Positions 34,958 to 45,316 of a DNA stretch of 64,000 nucleotides are shown here, in pieces (within the stretch, counting starts at the first letter, position 1; each line of letters opens with the position of its first letter). Location: assembly GCF_019857225.1 (NCBI RefSeq), contig NZ_JAFJSY010000014.1, positions 124,001 through 188,000 on the forward strand, written 5' to 3'. This DNA comes from Streptomyces plumbidurans. GTDB taxonomy: Bacteria; Actinomycetota; Actinomycetes; Streptomycetales; Streptomycetaceae. Below the pieces are notes generated by a model that worked only from the letters and a program-made list of their open reading frames with translations, was not told where the DNA came from and did no database searches. The position numbers were made by a program, and so were the translations under genes.

Positions 34958-36148
34958 CTAGAGGTCGCCGACCGGGAGCCGCCGGAACTCGATCGTGTCG
35001 TACGTCCCGGTCGTGCCCGTCTCGTACAGGATCCCGGCCGTGCGACGGTCGACCTGCACCAGGTCGGAGTAGGCGGCGGGCTGCTCGGAGAGCGTCAGGG
35101 CCCTGGCGAAGGTCTGGCCGCCGTCCGTGCTGCGCCAGATCGCCATGGCCCGGCGGGCGGTCGGCACGGACGGGCCGGAGAAGAGCAACGGCGCGTCCAT
35201 TCCCCGCAGTTGGAGGACGCTGCCCTCGACCACCGGGACGTCGTCGAGCGTGGGCTGCACGGCGTAGGGGCGGTCGAGGCTCTCGCCGCCGTCGCTGGAG
35301 TAGGTGTCGAGGCGGTTGCCGACGCTGCTGCCGTTCTGATCTCGGGCGCTGAAGTAGAGCCGCCCGTCGGGCAGTTGGGCGGCCGTGGACTCGTTGGAGT
35401 TGTCGGTCCCGTCGTAGGAGTCGTCGACGAAGCCCAGTTGCCAGGTGCGGCCGCCGTCGTCGCTGTAGAGGGCGTGCGCGCCGTAGTACTTGGCCTCCTG
35501 GCCGGTGTCGGACGAGCCGGCGGGCGGGGCCGCGGAGTGGTTGGCGGGGACCAGCAGCCGACCGGCGTGCCGTCCGCGGGTCAGCGCGACCGCGTGGCCG
35601 GGACCCGTCGCATACCACCGCCAACTGGCGGGCTTCACCTGGTCCGTGATGTCCCGCACCGGGGTGAAGTGCCGCCCGTCGTCCGTGCTGCGCTGCACGA
35701 AGACCCGTCTGCTCTCCTCGCGCGTGACCTCGCCGCGCATGATCTGCGCCTCGGTGACGGCACCGCTGTTGTAGGAGGTGACGAGGACGACGGCGCCGGT
35801 GCGCGGGTCGACGACGGGCGCCGGGTTGCCCCGGGTGTCCCCGTCCCCGGCGGCCACCACCTGCAGCGGGTCCCAGGTGCAGCCGCCGTCGTGGGAGCGG
35901 CGCAGCACGACGTCGATGTTGCCGGTGTCGCCCGCGCTGTTGTGCCGGCCCTCGGCGAAGGCGAGGAGCGTGCCCCGGCGGGTGGTGACCGCCGCCGGGA
36001 TGCGGAAGGTGTCGTAGCCGCCCTGTCCCGCCGTGTACGGCAGTGACGAGGTGCAGCCGGTGGCGGCGGAGGCGGGTGCGAGGGCCGTGAGCGGGGTGAG
36101 GAGCACGAGGGCGGCGAGGAAGGTGCGGCTCAGGAAGGTCACCGTCAC
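34958..36148 (-). CDS. Secreted exo-alpha-sialidase (GH33, BNR repeats)
   Basis: A 396-residue protein with a signal peptide (to about residue 28, PASAA) and a six-bladed sialidase fold. The FRIP motif (YDTFRIPAAV) supplies the first Arg; Asp boxes are SHDGGCTW, SDDGGRTW, SSDGGESL and STDGGQTF. It would release terminal sialic acids outside the cell. The GTG start overlaps the response regulator stop by 4 bp, so it is the last gene of an MMPL-kinase-regulator-sialidase operon, and it is convergent with the aldolase gene. Confidence 0.9.
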   Translation of the reverse strand: MTVTFLSRTFLAALVLLTPLTALAPASAATGCTSSLPYTAGQGGYDTFRIPAAVTTRRGTLLAFAEGRHNSAGDTGNIDVVLRRSHDGGCTWDPLQVVAAGDGDTRGNPAPVVDPRTGAVVLVTSYNSGAVTEAQIMRGEVTREESRRVFVQRSTDDGRHFTPVRDITDQVKPASWRWYATGPGHAVALTRGRHAGRLLVPANHSAAPPAGSSDTGQEAKYYGAHALYSDDGGRTWQLGFVDDSYDGTDNSNESTAAQLPDGRLYFSARDQNGSSVGNRLDTYSSDGGESLDRPYAVQPTLDDVPVVEGSVLQLRGMDAPLLFSGPSVPTARRAMAIWRSTDGGQTFARALTLSEQPAAYSDLVQVDRRTAGILYETGTTGTYDTIEFRRLPVGDL

Positions 36149-36807
36149 ATCGTTCCCGGAGTCACCAGTCCCGACTCGTAGGCGAGGATGACGAGCTGGG
36201 CCCGGTCCCGTGCGCCGACCTTGCCCATGATCCGGCTGACATGGGTCTTCGCGGTCAGCGGGCTGAGCCCCAACGCCTCGCCGATCTCGGTGTTGTTGAG
36301 CCCGCGCGCCAGCAGGGTCAGCACCTCGCGCTCACGGTCGGACAGGCATTCCGGGCCGCCGGTCGCGGGCGCCGACGGGCTGCGCAGGAACCGCTCGATC
36401 AGCCGTCCCGTGGGCCCCGGCGACAGCAGCGCCTCCCCGGCGGCCACCGTGCGGATGGCGTCGAGGAGTTCGGCCGGGCGGGTGTCCTTGACCAGGAACC
36501 CGGAGGCGCCCGCGCGCAGCGCCTCCACGATGTGCTCGTCGGTGTCGTAGGTGGTCAGGACCAGGATGCGGACGCCCGCGAGATCCTCGTCGGCGGCGAT
36601 CAGCCGGGTCGCCTCGATGCCGTCCAGGTCGGGCATGCGGATGTCCATCACCACCAGGTCGGGGCGCGCGCCGCGGGCCAGCGCCACGGCCTCCCGGCCG
36701 GAGCCCGCCTGCCCCACGACCTCCATGTCCCGCGCTGACTCGACGAGCATGGCGAACGCGGCCCGCACCAGGGTCTGGTCGTCGGCGAGCAGCACGCGGA
36801 TCGTCAT
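36145..36807 (-). CDS. NarL/LuxR-type response regulator
   Basis: A 220-residue regulator. The receiver has Asp9-Asp10, phosphoacceptor Asp55 in LVVMDIRMPDLDG, and LVKD. The C-terminal LuxR helix-turn-helix contains LSDREREVLTLLARGLNNTE and IGEALGLSPLTAKTHVSRIM. It overlaps the kinase start and the sialidase start by 4 bp each. Its targets probably include its own operon. Confidence 0.92.
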   Translation of the reverse strand: MTIRVLLADDQTLVRAAFAMLVESARDMEVVGQAGSGREAVALARGARPDLVVMDIRMPDLDGIEATRLIAADEDLAGVRILVLTTYDTDEHIVEALRAGASGFLVKDTRPAELLDAIRTVAAGEALLSPGPTGRLIERFLRSPSAPATGGPECLSDREREVLTLLARGLNNTEIGEALGLSPLTAKTHVSRIMGKVGARDRAQLVILAYESGLVTPGTM

Positions 36808-38045
36808 CGCGTCCCTTCCACAGCGGTCGTCAGCGGCAGTACGGCACGCACCGCGAACCCTCCCTCCGGGCACGGCCCGGCGTCGAGTGTGCCACCCACG
36901 CTGCGGGCCCTCTCCCGCATCCCCACGAGCCCGAAGCCGGGGGTGCCGCCCGGGGTGGGTCCGGTGCCGTCGTCGGTGACGGACAGGCGCAGCGAGCCCT
37001 TGTCCTCGTACAACTCGACCCGTACGCGGGGCTCGGGCCCCGCGTGCCGTACGGCGTTGGTCAGCGCCTCCTGCACGATCCGGTAGGCGGCGGCGCCGAC
37101 GGCGGGCGGCGCCTGCTCCACCCGTACCGCGGGCTCGACCCGCGCGCCCGCCAGCCGGGCCGTCTCCACCAGGTCGGGCAGCCCGTCGAGGCCGGGCAGG
37201 GGGCCGCGGCCCTCGCCGGGGGCGGCGGCGCGCAGCACCTCCAGGGTGGTGCGCAGTTCGCCGCGTGCGGTGCGGCAGGTCTCCGCGATCTCGTCCAGCG
37301 CCTTCGCGATCGTCTCCCGGTCCAGGCGTTCGGGGTCGGCGGTCAGGACGTGCGCGGCGACGGACGTGCGGACGCCGACGAGGGTGATGGTGTGGGCGAG
37401 CAGGTCGTGCAGGTCGCGGGCGATGCGCAGCCGCTCCTCGGCGACCCTGCGGCGGGCCTCCTCCTCGCGGGTGCGCTCGGCGCGTTCCGCGCGTTCGACG
37501 ATCGAGGCGACGTACTGGCGGTAGTACCGGACGTCGACGCCGAAGAACAGGGTGGCGATGATCCAGCCGGAGGTGCGCAGGAGTTCGATGGCCTGGTGCG
37601 TGTTGATGGTGAGCATCGTGGTCACCGCGATGCCGAGGACGGTGGCGCCGGTCAGGACCGTGCGCAGGGGGCGCTGGGTGACGGCGACCGTGTAGAGCGC
37701 GACGTAGCCGGCCGGGGTGGGCGGCAGCGGGTTGTTGTGCAGGGCGTGGTACGGCACCACCAGCGCGGCCACCGCCGCGAGCGTGAGCAGCGGATAGGGG
37801 CGCCGCCACACCAGCGGCACATGGCAGGCGAGCAGCAGCACCCAGCCGGCGGCGTCCGGGCGGCGGGCGGCGTCGGTGAACAGCGCCGTGCACACGGCGA
37901 CGGCGGCGAGCACCGTCGCGAGGATCGCGTCGTTGCGGGTGCCGTGCGGGGCGGTGCGCGGATCGCGGTTGACGGCCGCCATGATCCGCTCGCCCGGCCG
38001 CGGGCCCTTCGCCGTCGTCGTGTGCTCCACGGTGTTCAGCTTCAC
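36804..38045 (-). CDS. Sensor histidine kinase (HisKA_3)
   Basis: A 413-residue kinase with an N-terminal hydrophobic region (about residues 35-180), a HisKA_3 site IARDLHDLLAHTITLVGVRT and an ATPase domain ending GTPGFGLVGMRERARSVGG. No large extracellular sensor is visible. GTG start overlaps the MMPL stop; ATG at about 37982 is an alternative start. It should phosphorylate the coupled regulator. Confidence 0.9.
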   Translation of the reverse strand: MKLNTVEHTTTAKGPRPGERIMAAVNRDPRTAPHGTRNDAILATVLAAVAVCTALFTDAARRPDAAGWVLLLACHVPLVWRRPYPLLTLAAVAALVVPYHALHNNPLPPTPAGYVALYTVAVTQRPLRTVLTGATVLGIAVTTMLTINTHQAIELLRTSGWIIATLFFGVDVRYYRQYVASIVERAERAERTREEEARRRVAEERLRIARDLHDLLAHTITLVGVRTSVAAHVLTADPERLDRETIAKALDEIAETCRTARGELRTTLEVLRAAAPGEGRGPLPGLDGLPDLVETARLAGARVEPAVRVEQAPPAVGAAAYRIVQEALTNAVRHAGPEPRVRVELYEDKGSLRLSVTDDGTGPTPGGTPGFGLVGMRERARSVGGTLDAGPCPEGGFAVRAVLPLTTAVEGTR

Positions 38046-40123
38046 ACGGGTTCCGGCTGCCGGGGCACCGGCTGCGGCTGCGGTGCGCGCGACAGCCGGC
38101 CGGGCCACCAGACCCGGCGCCCGAGCAGCACGCTCGCCGTCGTGACGAGGTACGTCCGCACCAGGAACGTGTCCAGCAGGACGCCCACCGCGATCACGAA
38201 GCCGAGTTCGACCATCCCCACCAGGGGCAGCGTGGTCAGCACGGCGAACGTCGCGGCCAGCACGACGCCCGCGGAGGCGATGACCCCGCCGGTGGTGCGC
38301 AGCGCGGTGAGCGCCGCCGTGCGCGGTGCGGCGCCGGCGAGGGACTCCTCGCGCATGCGGTGCATGAGGAAGATGCCGTAGTCGACGCCGAGGGCGACCA
38401 GGAAGACGAAGGACAGCAGGCCGAGTCCCGGGTCCGTGCCGTGGAAGCCGAGCACCGGCCCGAACACCAGCCCGCCGATGCCGAGCGCCGCACCCCACAC
38501 CGCGACCACGGCGACGAGCAGCATCAGCGGCGCGACGAGGCTGCGCAGGAGTCCTACGAGGATGACGAAGACGGCGGCGAGCACGAGCGGCACGACGACC
38601 TCGCGGTCACGGGACTGTCCGGCGGCCAGGTCGAGTTGCTGGGCGCCGGGTCCGCCGACATGGGCGCCGTAGGTGTCGTCCAGCCCGGCGCGCAGGGCTT
38701 TGATGGTCTTCGTCTCGCCCGGCGACTCGGGGGCCGCGGTGGAGACGACGGTGATCTCCGTCCAGCCGGACCCGCTGCGTGCGGCCGCCGCCTGCGCGAC
38801 GCCGTCCGTCGAGCGGGCCTCGGCGAGCACCGCTCCGGCTTTCGCGGTGGGGGCCATGACGGTGATCGGCTGGCTGCTGCGCTCGGGGTAGGCGTGGCTC
38901 AGGGTGCGGGCTGCGGTGATCGACTCGGGGCTGTCGCTGAAGGAGTCCTCCTGCTTGAGCGTGCCCGGCAGGTTGAGCGCGCCGAGGGCGAGTGCGCCGA
39001 GGAGGACGGCACCCAGGGCGAGCACGGCGGCCGGGCGGCGCGCGACCGAGTCGCCCATGGCCGCGAACAGCGACCGGCGCGCCTTGGAGGTGCTGCCGAA
39101 CGCGGGGATCATCGGCCAGAAGACGCGGCGTCCGAGGAGGACCAGCAGGGCGGGCAGCAGGGTGATCATCGCGACGAGGGCGGAGAGCACGCCGACCATG
39201 CCGATCGGGCCCATGCCGCTGCTGCTGTTGAGGTCGGCGGCGAGCAGGCACAGCAGTCCCGCGGCGACGGTGCCGGAGGAGGCGACGATCGCCGGGCCGC
39301 AGCCCTTCAGGGCGGCGCGCATGGCCTCGTACGGCTGCTCGTGGCGGCGTAGTTCCTCGCGGTAGCGGGAGATGAGCAGCAGGGCGTAGTCGGTGCCCGC
39401 GCCGAGGACGAGGACCGTCATGACGCCGCCGCTCTGGCCGGTGATGGTGACGCCGAAGCCTTCGTGGAGGCCATACGCGACAGCCATCGCGAGGCCGGCG
39501 GCGACCCCGGCGGAGGCGAGCGGTACGAGCCAGAGGAAGGGGCTGCGGTAGATCAGGATGAGCAGGGTGGTGACGACGCCGAGCGTGGCGTAGAGCAGGG
39601 TGCCGTCGACCGTGCCGAACACCTTGTTCATGTCGGCGTTCACGGCGCCGGGACCGCCGACCTCGGCGCTGAGTCCGGCGCCGCCGTCCGCGATGGCGCG
39701 CACATGGTCGACGAAGTCGGCCCGTGCCTTGCTGTCCGGGCCGGGCTCGCTGCTGGAGACCGGGTACATGAGGGTGGTGCCGTCGCGGGAGGGGACGCCC
39801 TTGGGGGTGCCGGTCAGCCGGTACCGGTGCCCGACCTCGGCGACCTGTGCACCGGCCTTCTGCTTGTCGGCGGCGGTGAGGCCGCCGTCGCGGTGGTAGA
39901 CGAGCACCAGGTCGGTGGCCTGGCCGCCGGGCAACTCGTCCTGGATACGGGCCACTTGAGTGGAGTCGGCGCTGTCGGGGAGGTAGTGGACGGGCCGGTT
40001 CTCCTGGGCTCCGCCGAACTTCCCGGCAAACGCCCCGGCGACCACCAGCACCGCCACCCACAACCCGACCACCACCCACGGCACCACACGCCGCGCACCT
40101 GCTCGCGTCCTTACGGCCCCCAT
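38042..40123 (-). CDS. MMPL-family (RND superfamily) transporter
   Basis: A 693-residue protein with two repeats of a large outer loop followed by several helices. The paired TM4/TM10 motifs GAGTDYALLLISRYREEL and LGVDYGIFLMHRMREES mark MMPL proteins, with the Asp-Tyr pair needed for proton coupling. MMPLs export lipids, siderophores or drugs to the cell envelope. First gene of the four-gene operon. Confidence 0.9.
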   Translation of the reverse strand: MGAVRTRAGARRVVPWVVVGLWVAVLVVAGAFAGKFGGAQENRPVHYLPDSADSTQVARIQDELPGGQATDLVLVYHRDGGLTAADKQKAGAQVAEVGHRYRLTGTPKGVPSRDGTTLMYPVSSSEPGPDSKARADFVDHVRAIADGGAGLSAEVGGPGAVNADMNKVFGTVDGTLLYATLGVVTTLLILIYRSPFLWLVPLASAGVAAGLAMAVAYGLHEGFGVTITGQSGGVMTVLVLGAGTDYALLLISRYREELRRHEQPYEAMRAALKGCGPAIVASSGTVAAGLLCLLAADLNSSSGMGPIGMVGVLSALVAMITLLPALLVLLGRRVFWPMIPAFGSTSKARRSLFAAMGDSVARRPAAVLALGAVLLGALALGALNLPGTLKQEDSFSDSPESITAARTLSHAYPERSSQPITVMAPTAKAGAVLAEARSTDGVAQAAAARSGSGWTEITVVSTAAPESPGETKTIKALRAGLDDTYGAHVGGPGAQQLDLAAGQSRDREVVVPLVLAAVFVILVGLLRSLVAPLMLLVAVVAVWGAALGIGGLVFGPVLGFHGTDPGLGLLSFVFLVALGVDYGIFLMHRMREESLAGAAPRTAALTALRTTGGVIASAGVVLAATFAVLTTLPLVGMVELGFVIAVGVLLDTFLVRTYLVTTASVLLGRRVWWPGRLSRAPQPQPVPRQPEPV

Positions 40124-40967
40124 GAGCGGGCCTCCCCTCCGGTCGGGTTGTCTGGGTCGCTTCCAGACTCCCGGGGCGAGAGGGCTCGTTCGTCGGGCCT
40201 GGGGGCGAGTTACGGGTTACTGCGCCGGGAGGCCCGGCGGCGGCGTTACTCCCACGGGAGTAGCCTCCGGCTCGGAGCGGGGCACGGCCTTGCCGCCGGG
40301 GCACGCAATCCACGCGGCTGGGGCCACCCCACCCACGACACCCGGCAGCCACGACAACCCGCGCAAGCGAGGTCCCGCAGCGCAGCCGGACGCCCCCCCG
40401 GTGTGCGACCGGCGAACGGCCGGTCCACCGCTGGGCTGCTCCACCCGGGCGGCGTGTCCGCCGGGCCGCGGTGGCATCCGGCGGGAGCGGTGGCACGGGA
40501 CAACGGCAGGACACGGCGCGGTTGTCCGCGGGCGGTAACCAGGTGCCCGCTCAGGACGGAGTCCGCGCCGCTGCCCGCCGCAGGGGGCACGTCGGCCGCG
40601 CGGCTGCTCAGAACCACGCCCACGACACTCGGAACCTCGCCCCTACGAAGCCCGCAACGTCCCACCCGCTACGCCCGGCACGCCACGGCCGCCCGCAAGA
40701 GCAGACCCCATCCCGCAGCCGGACACCCCATGCGCGACCGCCGGACGACGAGTCCGCCGCCACGCCGCCCCGCCCGGGCAGCCATCCGCAGGATCGACCG
40801 CTCCGCCTCGGGCGGCAGCCAGGTTCCCGCTCTGGACGGACTCCGCGCCGCTGCCCGCCGCAGGGGGCACGTCGGCCGCGCGGCTGTTCAGGGCAGAGCA
40901 TCGTGGCCGTACGCGGGAGCGGAACCACGCACCGCGGCCGGGTGGCCCCGATGCGGGAGCGGTCCGC
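40124..40967. repeat. 844-bp gene-free region with diverged tandem repeats
   Basis: I see no gene here. An 81-bp unit at 40531-40611 recurs at 40811-40891 with six differences (about 93% identity, 280-bp offset). Flanking stretches at about 40331-40411 and 40621-40740 share shorter blocks (CCCACGACAC, CGCAGCCGGAC, TGCGACCG), so the whole unit is about 280 bp. A third, partial copy of the GCTCAGGACGG...TCCGCGCCGCTG part is the 3' end of the TerB-like gene (40965-40992). Confidence 0.75.
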
Positions 40968-41666
40968 TCAGGACGGCGTCCGCGCCGCTGCCGCCAGCAA
41001 CCTGCTCACGTCGTCCGAGCAGATCGTCAGGGCCGCGCCCACGGTGGTCAGGACGTCGCGTTCCGCGGGGGTGTAGGGGCCGTCGGCGAGGGCGATGCGG
41101 GCGCCCTGGAGGAGGATGGACTCGCGGCCGACGGGGGCCAGGTGGGCGGCGAGGGGGTCCAGGGCCTCGTGGAGTTCGATGGCGAGCCCGGCGCCGCAGG
41201 ACTGGTCGTAGGACCGGCCGGTGTCCGAGGCGAGGGCCTCGACGAGGGCGTTCAGCTGGTCCTCGGTGCAGTCGTCGAAACCGGCCGCGCGGACCGTGCC
41301 GGCGGCGGATTCCAGGGCGCTGCGCGAGCAGGTGCCGCCCGCGGTGAGCACCGCCAGGGCGACGGTGTGCACGGCGTCGCGGAGCATCGCCGAGAAGCGG
41401 GTGGTGGTCGGGTGGTCGAGCGCGTCGGTGCCGAAGTGGCGGCTGCAGGCGGCGCATTCGACGACCGGTGCGGTCTCGCCGCGCGGCAGCACGGGCACGC
41501 CGAGCACGACGAAGCGCCGGTGCCCGGTCAGGCGCTGGTAGTTGCGGTCGCCCCCGCAGCCGGGGCAGAAGAACTCCCCGTCCCCGACGGGCGTCCACGC
41601 GGTTCGGGTGCCCAGGATGCGCGCAGGCCTGCCGGCTCGGCCGTCTCGTCCCCGTACTGGCAGCAC
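40968..41666 (-). CDS. TerB-family protein with zinc ribbon
   Basis: A 232-residue cytoplasmic protein. The N-terminal part has two Cys-x2-Cys pairs (CPGCGG at about 40, CAAC at about 77), a zinc-ribbon-like element; the C-terminal part is a helical TerB-like domain (roughly 85-230). TerB proteins are linked to tellurite resistance and stress modules, but solitary Streptomyces homologues have no known role. GTG start chosen because AGGAGG lies 6 bases upstream. Its 3' end is shared with the neighbouring repeats. Confidence 0.72.
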   Translation of the reverse strand: MLPVRGRDGRAGRPARILGTRTAWTPVGDGEFFCPGCGGDRNYQRLTGHRRFVVLGVPVLPRGETAPVVECAACSRHFGTDALDHPTTTRFSAMLRDAVHTVALAVLTAGGTCSRSALESAAGTVRAAGFDDCTEDQLNALVEALASDTGRSYDQSCGAGLAIELHEALDPLAAHLAPVGRESILLQGARIALADGPYTPAERDVLTTVGAALTICSDDVSRLLAAAARTPS

Positions 41667-41793
41667 GTCGCACCTCCTCACCCCGCGGCCCCATCGCCGC
41701 TGGCGTGATGTTAGCCACATCCTTACAGCTGAGTCAGTACCCCGGACGAGACCTTTCCGTGACCTCCACGAACCGATGGCCGATAAACGACGG

Positions 41794-41826
41794 CGCCCCG
41801 ACCGCCGTGCACAGGCGGTCGGGGCG
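41794..41826 (-). terminator. leuA terminator hairpin
   Basis: A perfect 13-bp inverted repeat, CGCCCCGACCGCC (41794-41806) and GGCGGTCGGGGCG (41814-41826), with a 7-base loop, 23 bp beyond the leuA stop. There is no U-tract, as is usual in Streptomyces. It may also serve the convergent side, but the TerB gene runs the same way as leuA. Confidence 0.85.
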
Positions 41827-41848
41827 CGAAAAAGCCCGGTCAAAGGGG

Positions 41849-43877
<2,029 letters not shown>

Positions 43878-44963
43878 ATGGTTCCGGGCATGACGAAGAC
43901 CAACGGGGGCTTCGAGCCCGTCTTCTGCACCGTCGTACCTCCGCACATCCTCGACAAGCTGTCCCAGCACGAGGACCCCGCACTCGCCGCCGCCGCGCGC
44001 AGGACCCTGGAGCGCGACGCCCTCGAGCGCACCCGTCGCCGGCTGACCACGGTTGTGGGCGCCCCGGCCGTCGCGGCGCCCGCGGGGGCGGCCGCCGACC
44101 AGCCGCACCGCACCGTCTACGACGCCCACCACCTCACGGAGCTGCCCGGCAGGAAGGTCCGCGCCGAGGGCTCGGACCCGGGCAAGGACGCCACCGTCAA
44201 CCGCGCCTACGCGGGCCTCGGCGCCACCTTCGAGCTGTATCTGAAGGCCTACGAGCGCCACTCCATCGACGGCGACGGCCTGCCGCTGGACGCGAGCGTC
44301 CACTACGACAACGACTACAACAACGCCTTCTGGAACGGCGAGCAGATGGTGTTCGGCGACGGTGACGGCGAGATCTTCCTCGACTTCACCATCCCGCTCG
44401 ACGTCATCGGCCACGAACTCACCCACGGCGTCACCCAGTACACGGCCAACCTCACCTACTTCGGCCAGCCCGGCGCCCTGAACGAGTCGATCTCCGATGT
44501 CTTCGGCTCGCTGATCAAGCAGTACACGCTCGGCCAGACCGCCGCCGAGGCCGACTGGTTGATCGGCGCCGGACTGCTCGCCCCGCGCGTCACCGGCAAG
44601 GCGCTGCGCTCCATGAAGGAGCCGGGCACGGCGTACGACGACGACGTCCTCGGCAAGGACCCGCAGCCCGCGACCATGGACGACTTCGTGCGCACGGGCC
44701 GCGACAACGGCGGCGTGCACATCAACTCCGGCATCCCCAACCACGCCTTCTATCTGGCCGCGACGGCCCTCGGCGGCCACGCCTGGGAGAAGGCGGGGCA
44801 GGTCTGGTACGACGTCCTGACCGGCGGCGAGCTCAAGAAGGACGCGCTGTTCGCGGACTTCGCGAAGCTCACGGTCGCGGCGGCCAGGGCCCGCTTCGGC
44901 GAGGGCGAGGAGTTGCAGTCCGTCCTGAAGGCCTGGGAACGGGTCGGGGTGCGGACGGCGTAG
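43878..44963 (+). CDS. Protealysin-like M4 metalloprotease
   Basis: A 361-residue thermolysin-family protease. Zinc site His179-Glu180-x2-His183 (GHELTHG) with Glu203 in NESISD, and the late catalytic His in GVHINSGIPNHAFY. It has no signal peptide and only a short propeptide with PPHIL at 21-25, matching the PPL-type motif of protealysin precursors. It is followed 21 bp later by its putative inhibitor. ATG 43890 is an alternative start. Confidence 0.9.
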   Translation: MVPGMTKTNGGFEPVFCTVVPPHILDKLSQHEDPALAAAARRTLERDALERTRRRLTTVVGAPAVAAPAGAAADQPHRTVYDAHHLTELPGRKVRAEGSDPGKDATVNRAYAGLGATFELYLKAYERHSIDGDGLPLDASVHYDNDYNNAFWNGEQMVFGDGDGEIFLDFTIPLDVIGHELTHGVTQYTANLTYFGQPGALNESISDVFGSLIKQYTLGQTAAEADWLIGAGLLAPRVTGKALRSMKEPGTAYDDDVLGKDPQPATMDDFVRTGRDNGGVHINSGIPNHAFYLAATALGGHAWEKAGQVWYDVLTGGELKKDALFADFAKLTVAAARARFGEGEELQSVLKAWERVGVRTA

Positions 44964-44984
44964 TTCCGTACTAGACACGGACCC

Positions 44985-45251
44985 ATGCGTATTCGAGTAC
45001 GGCGCACGGGTGGGTTCGCGGGCATCGAGCGGCACGCCGAGGTGGACACCTCGGGGCGGCCCGACGCGGGCGAATGGCACGCCCTGGCCGAGCAGGCCGT
45101 GGCCGGCGGGCACAGCACGCCGCCCGTCGGCGTCCCGGACGGGTTCAGCTACGAGATCACCGTGGACGGCAGGACGTTCTACGCGGCGGATCCCCGGCTC
45201 ACGGAGGAGCAGCGCACGCTGATCTCCCGGGTGCTGAAGGAGGGAGCCTGA
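44985..45251 (+). CDS. Emfourin-like protease inhibitor
   Basis: An 88-residue protein starting MRIRVRRTGGFAGIERHAEV. The RxGGFAG N-terminus, the size and the position next to an M4 protealysin-like gene match emfourin, the protealysin inhibitor described in Serratia. It should bind the cytoplasmic protease and keep it inactive. Probably cotranscribed with the protease. Confidence 0.8.
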   Translation: MRIRVRRTGGFAGIERHAEVDTSGRPDAGEWHALAEQAVAGGHSTPPVGVPDGFSYEITVDGRTFYAADPRLTEEQRTLISRVLKEGA

Positions 45252-45316
45252 GCCGGTAACAGGTCGTTCATGCGCGGGCGTTGACTTCCCTCACCGGGGG
45301 TACGGATGATCCGCGC

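Noticed and set aside
40124..40966. Open frames across the repetitive region upstream of the MMPL gene
   Set aside because: They have no ribosome site, no domain and odd composition, and the DNA is explained by diverged tandem repeats.
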